Origin: Nocardia vinacea
GTDB lineage: Bacteria; Actinomycetota; Actinomycetes; Mycobacteriales; Mycobacteriaceae
NCBI RefSeq assembly: GCF_035920345.1
Contig: NZ_CP109149.1
Location: 3,100,001 to 3,164,000, forward strand
Direction: 5' to 3'
Length of the DNA: 64,000 nt
Position numbers and translations under genes: made by a program
In this document: piece after piece, positions 1 to 10,543 of the stretch
Position numbering within the stretch: position 1 is the first letter of the stretch
Layout of the letters: every line of letters starts with the position of its first letter
Notes under the pieces: generated by a model
Told to the model about the DNA's origin: nothing
Seen by the model: only the letters and a program-made list of their open reading frames with translations
Database searches by the model: none

Positions 1-1975
<1,975 letters not shown>

Positions 1976-2014
1976 CGAATTCGAGTTCCTTTGTGGGGGT
2001 AAGTGGTTCGGGTG

Positions 2015-3226
2015 TCAGACGCCGATCGCGGCGAGTTCGGCCTCGATGGCCGCCTCCAGCCGCTCCCGGATCTCGGGGACCGCGATTTTCTGGATGATCT
2101 CGTGGAAGAAGCCGCGCACTACCAGACGGCGGGCCGCATCCTCCGGAATACCGCGAGCGCGCAGGTAGAACAGCTGCTCGTCGTCGAAACGACCGGTCGC
2201 CGATGCGTGTCCGGCGCCGACGATCTCGCCGGTCTCGATCTCCAGGTTCGGCACCGAATCGGCGCGCGCGCCGTCGGTGAGCACCAGGTTGCGGTTCACC
2301 TCGAAGGTGTCGGTGCCCTCGGCGGCGGCGCGGATGAGCACGTCACCGACCCACACCGTGCGGGCATCGCCCTTGGGCGAATGCGGATCGCCCTGCAGCG
2401 CACCCTTGTACAGCACATTCGACTTGCAGTGCGGAACCGCGTGATCGATGAGCAGGCGCTGCTCGAAGTGCTGACCGGCATCGGCGAAGTAGAGGCCGAG
2501 CAGTTCGGCGTCGCCGCCGGGACCGTCGTAACGAACGTTCGCGGTGAGGCGCACCAGATCGCCGCCCAGTGTCACCGCGATATGCCGCAGGGTCGCGTCG
2601 CGACCGAGCTCGGCATGGTGCGCGGTGGTGTTCACGGCGTCGTCGGCCCAGTCCTGGACCGCGACGACGGTCAGCTTCGCACTGTCACCCAGCACGAATT
2701 CGACATTCTCGGCGTAGGTTCCGCTGCCACGCTGATCGATGACCACGGTGGCGACGGCGAAATTGCCGAGGCGAATCTGCAGGTGCCCGTAGGCGGTCTT
2801 GCCCTCGCCGGGACCGGTGACCGTGACGATCACCGCCTCGGCGACCTCGGTCTCCGCGCCGACCGACACGACCGTCGCCGACTCGAAGCCCGAATATGCC
2901 TGGGCGGCAACACGATCCGACGGCACACCGGCCGCACCGAGACGAGAGTCGGTGCGCGCCACCGTCTCCACGTGCACACCGGCGACCGAGGAGACCTCGA
3001 CCGTGGCCTTGCCGTCGCGGACCGCGGTGCCGTCGTGCAGACCGCGCAGTCGACGCAGCGGGGTGAACCGCCACGCCTCGTCCTTGCCCGAAGGCACCTC
3101 GAAGGCGTTCACGTCGTAGGAGGTGAAGACCTCACCCTTGTTGGTCGCGGCCCCTGCGCCCGGGTTCTGAATCGGCTTAGCCGTGGGGTTCTCGCCCTCG
3201 ACCGCTCCAATTACACCAGTCGCCAT
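2015..3226 (-). CDS. sufD: SufD Fe-S assembly scaffold subunit
   Basis: Beta-helix scaffold subunit of the SufBC2D complex, in the cytosol. It has 403 aa and shares the SufB/SufD C-terminal fold, ending with the RGIPEDAARRLVVRGFF region that closely parallels the end of SufB. The ATG at 3226-3224 shares one base with the sufB stop (TGATG), so translation is coupled to sufB. It stands in the order sufR-sufB-sufD-sufC-sufS. The N-terminal 45 residues are divergent, as is usual for SufD. Confidence 0.95.
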   Translation of the reverse strand: MATGVIGAVEGENPTAKPIQNPGAGAATNKGEVFTSYDVNAFEVPSGKDEAWRFTPLRRLRGLHDGTAVRDGKATVEVSSVAGVHVETVARTDSRLGAAGVPSDRVAAQAYSGFESATVVSVGAETEVAEAVIVTVTGPGEGKTAYGHLQIRLGNFAVATVVIDQRGSGTYAENVEFVLGDSAKLTVVAVQDWADDAVNTTAHHAELGRDATLRHIAVTLGGDLVRLTANVRYDGPGGDAELLGLYFADAGQHFEQRLLIDHAVPHCKSNVLYKGALQGDPHSPKGDARTVWVGDVLIRAAAEGTDTFEVNRNLVLTDGARADSVPNLEIETGEIVGAGHASATGRFDDEQLFYLRARGIPEDAARRLVVRGFFHEIIQKIAVPEIRERLEAAIEAELAAIGV

Positions 3227-4662
3227 CAGCCAACGGCCCCTTCCATCTGCAGCTCGATGAGCCGGTTCAGTTCCAATGCGTATTCCATCGGGAGTTCCTT
3301 GGCGATCGGCTCGACGAAGCCGCGCACGACCATCGCCATGGCCTCGTCCTCGGTGAGGCCGCGGCTCATCAGGTAGAACAGCTGGTCCTCGGACACCTTC
3401 GAGACGGTGGCCTCATGGCCCATCGTCACGTCGTCCTCGCGGATATCGACGTACGGGTAGGTGTCGGAACGACTGATCGTATCGACCAGCAGCGCATCAC
3501 ATTTCACGGTCGACTTGGAACCGTGTGCGCCCTTGTTGACCTGAACCAGACCGCGGTAGGAGGCCCGGCCGCCACCGCGCGCCACCGACTTGCTGATGAT
3601 GGTGGACGAGGTGTGCGGCGCCAGGTGCAGCATCTTCGCGCCGGTGTCCTGGTGCTGGCCGGGACCGGCGAAGGCCACCGACAGGACCTCACCACGGGCG
3701 TGCTCACCGGTCATCCAGACCGCCGGGTACTTCATGGTGACCTTGGAGCCGATATTGCCGTCGACCCATTCCATGGTCGCGCCCGCCTCGGCCTTGGCCC
3801 GCTTGGTGACCAGGTTGTAGACGTTGTTCGACCAGTTCTGGATGGTGGTGTAGCGGCAGCGGCCGCCCTTCTTCACGATGATCTCGACCACCGCGGAGTG
3901 CAGCGAATCGGACTTGTAGATCGGCGCGGTGCAGCCCTCGACGTAGTGCACGTAGGCGCCCTCGTCGACGATGATCAGGGTCCGCTCGAACTGACCCATA
4001 TTCTCGGTATTGATCCGGAAGTAGGCCTGCAGCGGAATATCGACGTGCACGCCCGGCGGCACGTAGATGAACGAACCACCCGACCACACGGCGGTATTCA
4101 GCGCGGAGAACTTGTTGTCACCGGCCGGGATCACCGAGCCGAAGTACTGCTCGAAGATCTCCGGATGCTCGCGCAGACCGGTGTCGGTGTCCAGGAAGAT
4201 GACCCCCTGCTTCTCGAGGTCCTCGCGGATCGAGTGGTAGACGACCTCCGACTCGTACTGCGCGGCGACACCGGCGACCAGGCGCTGCTTCTCCGCCTCC
4301 GGGATGCCGAGCTTGTCGTAGGTGTTCTTGATGTCCTCGGGCAGGTCTTCCCAGCTCTCGGCCTGCTTCTCGCTGGAGCGCACGAAGTACTTGATGTTGT
4401 CGAAGTCGATACCGTCGAGGTTGGAGCCCCAACTCGGCATCGGCTTGCGATCGAAGATGCGCAATGCCTTTAGCCGGTGCTCGAGCATCCAATCGGTCTC
4501 GTTCTTCTTGGCCGAGATGTCGCGGACGACAGCCTCGGACAGGCCTCGTTGCGCACTGGCACCGGCCACATCCGAATCGGCCCAGCCGTAACCGTATTTG
4601 CCCAGGGAAGCAATGGTTTCTTCCTGAGTGAGCGGTTGCACCTGGTCGGTGGTCGTCGTCAT
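3226..4662 (-). CDS. sufB: SufB Fe-S assembly scaffold, without intein
   Basis: Main scaffold subunit of SufBC2D. It has 478 aa, the usual length for an intein-free SufB. The family landmarks [40 protein letters not shown] and the C-terminal [17 protein letters not shown] are all present. The M. tuberculosis orthologue (Rv1461) carries an intein; here the reading frame is continuous and no intein motif is seen. The ATG at 4662 overlaps the sufR stop by four bases (ATGA), so it is co-transcribed and probably translationally coupled with its regulator. Confidence 0.97.
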   Translation of the reverse strand: MTTTTDQVQPLTQEETIASLGKYGYGWADSDVAGASAQRGLSEAVVRDISAKKNETDWMLEHRLKALRIFDRKPMPSWGSNLDGIDFDNIKYFVRSSEKQAESWEDLPEDIKNTYDKLGIPEAEKQRLVAGVAAQYESEVVYHSIREDLEKQGVIFLDTDTGLREHPEIFEQYFGSVIPAGDNKFSALNTAVWSGGSFIYVPPGVHVDIPLQAYFRINTENMGQFERTLIIVDEGAYVHYVEGCTAPIYKSDSLHSAVVEIIVKKGGRCRYTTIQNWSNNVYNLVTKRAKAEAGATMEWVDGNIGSKVTMKYPAVWMTGEHARGEVLSVAFAGPGQHQDTGAKMLHLAPHTSSTIISKSVARGGGRASYRGLVQVNKGAHGSKSTVKCDALLVDTISRSDTYPYVDIREDDVTMGHEATVSKVSEDQLFYLMSRGLTEDEAMAMVVRGFVEPIAKELPMEYALELNRLIELQMEGAVG

Positions 4663-5474
4663 TCGGCACTCCTTCCGGAGTCGTTCGTACGTACCACTGC
4701 GGGCTGTGCAGCGGTTTTATGGGAAGCGTTATCGGTGATAGGGAGAACGAACAGCGGCACATGGGTAGTGCACGCGCAGTCGCCATTGGCGATCGTCGCA
4801 AGTCGCTGCACGTGGGTTCCGAGCAGGTCCCGGAAAGCCTCGAGTTCGGCCTCGCACAACTGTGGGAATTCCTCGGCGACGTGGGCCACCGGGCAGTGGT
4901 GCTGGCAGATCTGCACGCCCGCGCCGACCTTGCGGGTGGACGCGGCGAATCCGGCGTCGGTGAAGGCCTCGGCGATCTCGTCCGCCTTGGCGGTGGTGGT
5001 CTCGGGGGTGTGTTCGGCGACCGGTTCGATGCCCTCGACGATGGTCCGCGCCCGCTTGCGCGCGAAATCGGCAATCGCCTGCTCCCCGCCGATCTCACCC
5101 AGCTGGCGAAGGGCCGCACCGGCCAGATCGTCGTAGGCGTGGCCGAGCCGTCCCCGGCCGACGGCCGTCAGCTGATATTGCTTGGCGGGACGGCCGCGAC
5201 CCTTCTGCTGCCACGGCGCCGAGCGGCTGGCCCGCGCCTGACCGGATTCGATCAGGGCGTCCAGGTGCCGACGGACGCCGGCCGGCGTCAGGCCGAGCTT
5301 GGTGCCGATCGCGGTCGCGGTGATCGGGCCCTCTTCGAGCAGCAGCTGAACCACGGCGGCGCGAGTATGTCCTTCACCGCCCGTGACCAGGGGCGCGGGC
5401 GCAGCAACAGACCCGGCACCGGTACGGCGACCGGCCCCTCGATCCTCGTCGTGCGGTAAACCCACGGTTTTCAC
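4659..5474 (-). CDS. sufR: SufR, Fe-S-sensing repressor of the suf operon
   Basis: First gene of the suf operon, 271 aa. An N-terminal winged helix-turn-helix (about residues 35-105, with [14 protein letters not shown] as recognition helix) is followed by a C-terminal cysteine cluster C190-X3-C194-X12-C207 and then C233/C235. This matches the family arrangement that binds a 4Fe-4S cluster. The start is GTG at 5474-5472; no in-frame ATG fits better. The first 34 residues are disordered-looking. In the family the holoprotein represses suf and loss of the cluster derepresses it. An ACACT-N5-TGTGA repeat covers its own start codon, which supports autoregulation. Confidence 0.93.
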   Translation of the reverse strand: MKTVGLPHDEDRGAGRRTGAGSVAAPAPLVTGGEGHTRAAVVQLLLEEGPITATAIGTKLGLTPAGVRRHLDALIESGQARASRSAPWQQKGRGRPAKQYQLTAVGRGRLGHAYDDLAGAALRQLGEIGGEQAIADFARKRARTIVEGIEPVAEHTPETTTAKADEIAEAFTDAGFAASTRKVGAGVQICQHHCPVAHVAEEFPQLCEAELEAFRDLLGTHVQRLATIANGDCACTTHVPLFVLPITDNASHKTAAQPAVVRTNDSGRSAE

Positions 5475-5485
5475 AACACCAGTGT
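5471..5485 (-). promoter_or_regulatory. Probable SufR operator overlapping the sufR start
   Basis: Read on the minus strand this is ACACT-GGTGT-TGTGA, an inverted repeat whose right half contains the GTG start codon of sufR. It agrees with the ACACT-N5-TGTGA motif I recall being reported for mycobacterial SufR. A second short dyad, GGAA-TTAG-TTCC, lies just upstream at 5489-5500, and a possible -10 hexamer TAGATT lies at 5509-5504. A repressor bound here would block either initiation or early elongation. Confidence 0.75.
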
Positions 5486-5832
5486 GACGGAATTAGTTCC
5501 CGGAATCTAATAAGGGTGCCCTGAGTTGAACGGGCCGATGACCTGCACGGGAGCGCCTTTCCCGCGACGTTCGGATGCAACACGTTCGCCACCTGCGGGT
5601 CTCGTGCCACGGCCGGCCCGGGCACCCAACGAAATTACGAGTGCGATTTAGGCCACACCTCGGTGACGGAAATCCGTCAGCGCACCGTGACCACCTTCAT
5701 CTGCACCTGATAGCGGGGTCGATTCGAACTTCCGGGGCCACGCCTGCGCTTGGGTCCGAACGTAGCGCGACCTGCCCCGCGGTCGGTTCCGCGGGCACCG
5801 GATACGCCGGTGGTATCGGCTACGCTGACCGC
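5486..5832. other. Divergent suf/mptB intergenic region
   Basis: About 350 bases without a gene between sufR and mptB. It holds the suf promoter side (TAGATT at 5509-5504 on minus) and the leaderless mptB promoter at its right end. Open frames across it on plus are an upstream extension of mptB and have no family resemblance. I see no other structured element. Confidence 0.6.
5821..5826 (+). promoter_or_regulatory. -10 box of a leaderless mptB promoter
   Basis: TACGCT lies 6 bases before the GTG at 5833, the spacing expected when transcription begins at the start codon. There is no ribosome-binding site before this GTG. It is the main argument for choosing 5833 over upstream starts. Confidence 0.6.
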
Positions 5833-7575
5833 GTGATGTCAGGCGAACACGGCGAACCAGGTGTCGAACGCAGCCGGTCGACCACCCTGATTCGCCTGCG
5901 TCGGACCGCGCCCATCAGCACCGCCGTTGCGCTGGGGCGCCGGATCATCGGTCTGGATGTCCCGCCCGACCACACCGTCGGCGACACCCTGCACATCAAC
6001 GAACCCGAAGCCGCCGAACTCAACCCGCAGGAGACCGCACAACTGCGTCGCGTCCGTCTCCTGGGCGCGACGGGTGCGGTCATGATGGCCATCGGCGCGC
6101 TCGGTCTCGGCGCCCAGCCCACGCTGCAGAATCCGACCTACGGCAAGGCGATTCTCGGGCTGCCCGCGCGCGTGCACAATTCGGGACTGGCGACGACCAT
6201 GGTCGGCACGGTCATCGTCATGTTGGCCTGGCTGCTGCTCGGCCGATTCGCACTCGGCTTGCAGTCCAACCGCATTCGCCGCATCAGCCGATCACAACTC
6301 GACCGCACACTGCTGCTGTGGATCATCCCGCTGTCGGTCGCACCGCCGATGTTCAGCCAGGATGTCTATTCCTATCTGGCCCAGGGTGAGATCGCGGCGA
6401 GCGGACTCGATCCCTATGACGTCGGCCCGGTACAGGGACTCGGCCAGGACCATATTCTGACGCGCAGCGTCCCCAATATCTGGCAGAATTCGCCCGCGCC
6501 ATACGGCCCCCTCTCGATTTGGCTGGGCAAGGGCATCGCCGAAATCGTCGGCGACAATATGCTCGCCGGAGTGCTGCTGCACCGAATGCTGGCGTTGCTC
6601 GGCGTGGCCTGCATCGTTTGGGCACTGCCGCGACTGGCACAGCGCTGTCGGGTATCGCCGGTGGCCGCATTGTGGCTCGGCGCCGTGAACCCACTGGTGA
6701 TATTCCACCTGGTATCCGGTGTACACAACGAGGCCATGATGCTCGGCCTGATGCTGGTCGGATTGGAATATTGTCTGGCGGCCCTGAGCAATATCGGACC
6801 GATGCGTGGACACACACTCGTGCTGCTCTTATCGGGCACCACCCTGATAGCGCTGTCCGCCATGGTCAAGATTCCGTCGATGCTGGCACTGGCATTCGTG
6901 TGGATGGCATTGAGCCGAAAATGGGGCGGTGATTGGCGTGCCGTGCTCAGATCCGCGCTATTCCTCGGCTGCGTCACCGGTACCGTCATGCTCGCGGTAT
7001 GCCTGGGCAGCGGTCTCGGTTTCGGCTGGATAGACACCCTGACCATGGCCAACTCGGTGCGCAGCTGGATGTCGCTACCCACCGCGCTCGGGGTCGTCAC
7101 CGGATTCGGCGGCGTTCTACTGGGATTGGGCGACCACACCACCGCCCTGTTGAGCATCACCCGACCGATCGCGGCGCTCGCGGCCTCGCTGATCGTGGTG
7201 CGGCTGATGGTGGCCACCTGGCGCGGACGGCTGCATCCGGTCGGTGCGCTCGGCGTCGCCTTCGGCGCGGTCGTCCTGCTGTTCCCGGTGGTGCAGCCTT
7301 GGTATCTGCTCTGGGGCATCGTCCCGCTGGCGGCGTGGGCCAGCCGACCCGCCTTCCGGGTCCCGGCCACGATCGCCTCGGCGGCGATCAGCGTCATGCT
7401 CATGCCTTCCGGCAGCGAAATCCAGCCTTTCGTCCTTATCTATGCGGCCTGCATCACCATCCTCACCTGCACGCTGATGATCCTCGCCACCCGCAAGTCG
7501 CTGCCGTGGCGGCTACACCACCTCGGCGCCGACACCGCGCCCACCGCCGCCGGTCCTTCCGGACCGCAGAGTTGA
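5833..7575 (+). CDS. mptB: MptB-type alpha-1,6-mannopyranosyltransferase
   Basis: Polyprenyl-phosphomannose-dependent GT-C glycosyltransferase that builds the lipomannan/lipoarabinomannan core at the membrane. It has 580 aa from GTG 5833 (ATG at 5836 is the alternative). There are more than ten predicted membrane segments. The GT-C acidic motif lies in the first large loop (FSQDVYSYLAQGEIAASGLDPYDV), followed by SPAPYGPLSIWLGKGI. The neighbours match M. tuberculosis, where I recall Rv1459c (MptB) as divergent from sufR and followed by an ABC exporter. Length and position both fit MptB rather than the related MptA. Confidence 0.9.
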   Translation: MMSGEHGEPGVERSRSTTLIRLRRTAPISTAVALGRRIIGLDVPPDHTVGDTLHINEPEAAELNPQETAQLRRVRLLGATGAVMMAIGALGLGAQPTLQNPTYGKAILGLPARVHNSGLATTMVGTVIVMLAWLLLGRFALGLQSNRIRRISRSQLDRTLLLWIIPLSVAPPMFSQDVYSYLAQGEIAASGLDPYDVGPVQGLGQDHILTRSVPNIWQNSPAPYGPLSIWLGKGIAEIVGDNMLAGVLLHRMLALLGVACIVWALPRLAQRCRVSPVAALWLGAVNPLVIFHLVSGVHNEAMMLGLMLVGLEYCLAALSNIGPMRGHTLVLLLSGTTLIALSAMVKIPSMLALAFVWMALSRKWGGDWRAVLRSALFLGCVTGTVMLAVCLGSGLGFGWIDTLTMANSVRSWMSLPTALGVVTGFGGVLLGLGDHTTALLSITRPIAALAASLIVVRLMVATWRGRLHPVGALGVAFGAVVLLFPVVQPWYLLWGIVPLAAWASRPAFRVPATIASAAISVMLMPSGSEIQPFVLIYAACITILTCTLMILATRKSLPWRLHHLGADTAPTAAGPSGPQS

Positions 7576-7629
7576 CGAGACAGGGGTGTCGTCCGGGTCA
7601 CATCCGTCGACGGCTTACGGTGTGACACC

Positions 7630-7707
7630 GTGAGGGAGCGAAGCGAGCGAACAATGGGCACAGCACCCTTGGACGCGACGGAGCCGAGCACCGAGGCGCG
7701 ATGGTGA
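7630..7707 (+). CDS. 25-codon spacer ORF coupled to the ABC ATPase start (ERSERTM type)
   Basis: GTG-initiated ORF, peptide beginning VRERSERTMGTAPLD and ending in TEARW. Its TGA (7705-7707) overlaps the GTG at 7704 and lies within five bases of the ATG at 7701, so ribosomes finishing here could restart on the exporter gene. The DNA GAGCGAAGCGAGCGAAC is closely repeated in a second such ORF at 61405-61485. The upstream ribosome-binding site is weak. It may be a dispersed repeat that supplies a coupling leader rather than a functional peptide. Confidence 0.45.
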   Translation: MRERSERTMGTAPLDATEPSTEARW

Positions 7708-8636
7708 CCGCAGCCTCGGAACCCGCCGTCTGTATCGACGGCGTCGTCAAACGTTACGGCGAGACCACCGCCGTCGCCGGGATCAGCTTCGCGGTCGAAC
7801 GGGCACAGGTGCTGGCCCTGCTCGGCCCGAACGGCGCGGGCAAGACCACGACGGTCGAAATGTGCGAGGGGTTCAAAACCCCGGATGCCGGGTCGGTCCG
7901 GGTCCTCGGACTCGATCCGATCGCCGACTCCGACCGGTTGCGGCCGCGCATCGGCGTCATGCTGCAGGGCGGTGGCGCGTACCCGGGTGCGCGCGCGGGC
8001 GAGATGCTCGATCTGGTCGCCGCCTACTCGGCCGATCCGCTCGATCCCGAGTGGTTGCTGAAAACCCTTGGCCTGCAGGACAACCGACGCACTCCGTACC
8101 GGCGGCTGTCCGGCGGCCAGCAGCAGCGGCTCGCCCTGGCCTGCGCACTGGTCGGGAAGCCGGAGATCGTCTTCCTCGACGAACCGACCGCGGGCCTGGA
8201 CGCGCAGGCCCGGCTCATCGTGTGGGAGCTGATCGACGCGCTGCGCCGTGACGGGGTCACGGTGCTGCTCACCACGCACATGATGGACGAGGCCGAGCAA
8301 CTGGCCGACCAACTGGTGATCATCGATCACGGACAGATCGTCGCCTCCGGAACACCCGCCGAGGTCACCGCACAGGGCGCGGCCGGTCAACTGCGCTTCA
8401 CCGCCCCGCCGAAACTCGATCTGCGGCTGCTGAAAACCGCTCTGCCGGAAGGCTTCTCGCCGCGCGAGACGATGCCGGGACAGTATCTGGTCGAGGGTGA
8501 GATCGATCCGCAGGTACTGGCGACGGTGACCGCGTGGTGTGCGCAGCAGAATGTGCTGGCCACCGATATCCGAATCGATCAGCGTCGCCTCGAGGACGTC
8601 TTCCTGGAACTCACCGGACGGGACCTACGCGGATGA
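7701..8636 (+). CDS. ABC exporter ATP-binding protein next to MptB
   Basis: ATPase of a two-component exporter whose membrane half is the next gene. It has 311 aa from ATG 7701 (GTG 7704 equally possible). Walker A GPNGAGKT lies at 42-49, LSGGQ at 136-140, Walker B IVFLDEP at 156-162 and the H-loop in LLTTHMMDEAEQL. The C-terminal domain (about 220-311) is of the kind found in DrrA/CcmA-like drug and polymer exporters. It sits between mptB and its permease as in M. tuberculosis Rv1458c. The position suggests export of a cell-envelope lipid or glycan, but the substrate cannot be told from sequence. Confidence 0.88.
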   Translation: MVTAASEPAVCIDGVVKRYGETTAVAGISFAVERAQVLALLGPNGAGKTTTVEMCEGFKTPDAGSVRVLGLDPIADSDRLRPRIGVMLQGGGAYPGARAGEMLDLVAAYSADPLDPEWLLKTLGLQDNRRTPYRRLSGGQQQRLALACALVGKPEIVFLDEPTAGLDAQARLIVWELIDALRRDGVTVLLTTHMMDEAEQLADQLVIIDHGQIVASGTPAEVTAQGAAGQLRFTAPPKLDLRLLKTALPEGFSPRETMPGQYLVEGEIDPQVLATVTAWCAQQNVLATDIRIDQRRLEDVFLELTGRDLRG

Positions 8637-9424
8637 ATCAGCCAGATCTCGCCGGGAACCGCTTCGCGCCGGGCACTTTCACCCCCGATCCGCGCCCGAG
8701 CAGCCGCCTCGCCATGATGACCGCGCAGACCCGGCTCGAACTGATCCTGTTGCTGCGCAATGGCGAACAGCTGCTGCTCACCATGTTCATTCCGATCACG
8801 CTGCTGGTCGGGTTGAGTCTGTTGCCGTTCGGGGACCTCGGCGAGGACCGGGTCGACAAGATCGTGCCCGCGGTCATGATGGTCGCGGTCATGTCGACCG
8901 CCTTCACCGGACAGGCGATCGCGGTCGGATTCGACCGGCGCTACGGTGCGCTCAAACGCCTCGGCGCGACCCCACTCCCCCGCTGGGGCATTGTGGCGGG
9001 CAAGAGCGCCGCGGTGCTGATCGTTGTGGTGATGCAGGCAATTCTGTTGGGAGCCATCGGATTCGCGCTCGGCTGGCGACCGGAACTCGCCGGGCTCGCG
9101 CTCGGCGCGCTGGTGATCGCGCTCGGCACAGCCACTTTCGCGGCAATGGGTCTGCTGCTCGGCGGCACGCTCAAGGCGGAGATCGTGCTGGCGCTGGCGA
9201 ATATCCTGTGGTTTGTCATGCTCGGCATTGCGAGCATCGTGTTCGCATCCGACGACCTGCCTTCGGCGGTGAATGTGCTCGTGCGGTTGGTGCCGTCCGG
9301 GGCGCTGGCCGTCACGCTGGAAGACGCCATGCGCACCAGCATCGACTGGTTCGGCATCGCCGCCCTCGCCGCATGGGGTGGGATCTCCGGCTTCCTCGCC
9401 ACCCGCTTCTTCCGCTTCGACTAG
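8633..9424 (+). CDS. ABC-2 type permease, partner of the preceding ATPase
   Basis: 263 aa integral membrane protein with about six hydrophobic segments and the ABC-2 layout, including the GFDRRYGALKRLGATPLPR intracellular stretch that usually contacts the ATPase. The ATG at 8633 overlaps the ATPase stop (ATGA), so the two subunits are coupled. The equivalent in M. tuberculosis is Rv1457c. The gene is followed by about 130 bases with a weak inverted repeat (CGAGATCG at 9431-9438 and CGATCTCG at 9478-9485) before ctaA, which has its own promoter. Confidence 0.87.
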   Translation: MNQPDLAGNRFAPGTFTPDPRPSSRLAMMTAQTRLELILLLRNGEQLLLTMFIPITLLVGLSLLPFGDLGEDRVDKIVPAVMMVAVMSTAFTGQAIAVGFDRRYGALKRLGATPLPRWGIVAGKSAAVLIVVVMQAILLGAIGFALGWRPELAGLALGALVIALGTATFAAMGLLLGGTLKAEIVLALANILWFVMLGIASIVFASDDLPSAVNVLVRLVPSGALAVTLEDAMRTSIDWFGIAALAAWGGISGFLATRFFRFD

Positions 9425-9542
9425 CCCGCTCGAGATCGCGGCGGGGCCTCTCGATCGATGTCGCCGAGGCGTCCGCCCGATCTCGATCGGCGGCAACGAC
9501 GGAATGTAGTAGACCGGGTGCGGGTGGTTGAAGTGGCCCGGC

Positions 9543-9548
9543 TACGAT
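9543..9548 (+). promoter_or_regulatory. -10 box of a leaderless ctaA promoter
   Basis: TACGAT is placed 6 bases before GTG 9555, the same geometry as at mptB. No Shine-Dalgarno sequence precedes the GTG. Confidence 0.6.
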
Positions 9549-9554
9549 CGTTGG

Positions 9555-10529
9555 GTGCTGTATCGCGCATTCCTGCGACTCGTCGATCTGCTCCCGCTGC
9601 CCTCGTTGCGGGTGCAGCGCTTGATCGCCATCGCGGTCATCGTCTCCCAGGCGGGTATCGCCGTCACCGGTGCGATCGTGCGGGTCACGGCGTCCGGACT
9701 CGGATGCCCGACCTGGCCGCAGTGCTTCCCGGGCAGCTTCACCCCGACCGGTGTGGCCGAGGTTCCGGTGCTGCATCAGACCGTCGAATTCAGCAACCGC
9801 ATGCTGACCTTCGCGGTGACGCTGTGCGCGGCGCTCATCGTGCTCGCCGTCACCCGCGCCCGCCGCCGTCGCGAGGTGCTGGTGTACGCGTGGTTGATGC
9901 CGGGCGGGACGGTGCTGCAGGCGATTATCGGCGGTATCACCGTGCGCACCGGTCTGCTGTGGTGGACGGTGTCGGTGCATCTGCTGGCGTCGATGCTGAT
10001 GGTGTGGGTCGCGGTGGTCATGTTCGCGAAGGTCAGCGAACCCGATGACGGCATCGAAGTGATCCAGGCGCCCGGGCCGCTGCGCTGGCTCACCGGGCTG
10101 AGCGGGGTCGCGCTCGCCGGGGTCCTCATCGCGGGGACGCTGGTCACCGGCGCCGGACCGCATGCGGGCGATAAGAGCATCGAACGACCGGTCGAACGCC
10201 TCCAGGTCGAGATCGTCACCCTGGTGCATCTGCACTCGCAGCTGCTCGTCGGCTATCTCGCACTGCTCATCGGCTTGGCCTTCGGCCTCTTCGCCGTCGG
10301 CATCACCCCCGCCGTCCGTACCCGCCTGTTCGTCCTGCTCGGCTTGGTCTGCGCCCAGTCCCTGGTCGGCGTCGTACAGTACTTCACCGACGTGCCCGCC
10401 GCCCTGGTCGCGACCCACGTCGGCGGCGCCGCAGCCTGCACCGCCGCTACCGCCGCCCTCTGGGCTTCCCTGCGCACCCGCGAACGCGTCACAGCGTCGG
10501 TCTCCGACTCCGCCGAACAGTTGGCATAG
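9555..10529 (+). CDS. ctaA: CtaA (Cox15) haem A synthase
   Basis: Membrane haem O monooxygenase that makes haem A for the aa3-type cytochrome oxidase. It has 324 aa and eight hydrophobic segments. Conserved haem-ligand regions are visible: LHQTVEFSNRML in the first half, the ITVRTGLLWWTVSVHLLAS segment, LVHLHSQLLVGYLALLI and LVATHVGG in the second. A CxxxxxxxC pair (GCPTWPQCFPG) follows the first segment. GTG 9555 is chosen because of the -10 box and because family members begin shortly before the first membrane helix. CtaB, which makes the haem O substrate, is encoded about 10 kb away. Confidence 0.92.
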   Translation: MLYRAFLRLVDLLPLPSLRVQRLIAIAVIVSQAGIAVTGAIVRVTASGLGCPTWPQCFPGSFTPTGVAEVPVLHQTVEFSNRMLTFAVTLCAALIVLAVTRARRRREVLVYAWLMPGGTVLQAIIGGITVRTGLLWWTVSVHLLASMLMVWVAVVMFAKVSEPDDGIEVIQAPGPLRWLTGLSGVALAGVLIAGTLVTGAGPHAGDKSIERPVERLQVEIVTLVHLHSQLLVGYLALLIGLAFGLFAVGITPAVRTRLFVLLGLVCAQSLVGVVQYFTDVPAALVATHVGGAAACTAATAALWASLRTRERVTASVSDSAEQLA

Positions 10530-10543
10530 CGCACACTGTTCCG

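Noticed and set aside
5575..5832. N-terminal extension of MptB to 5575
   Set aside because: The extra 86 residues are low-complexity and arginine/histidine-rich, have no membrane or family match, and cover the promoter box at 5821.
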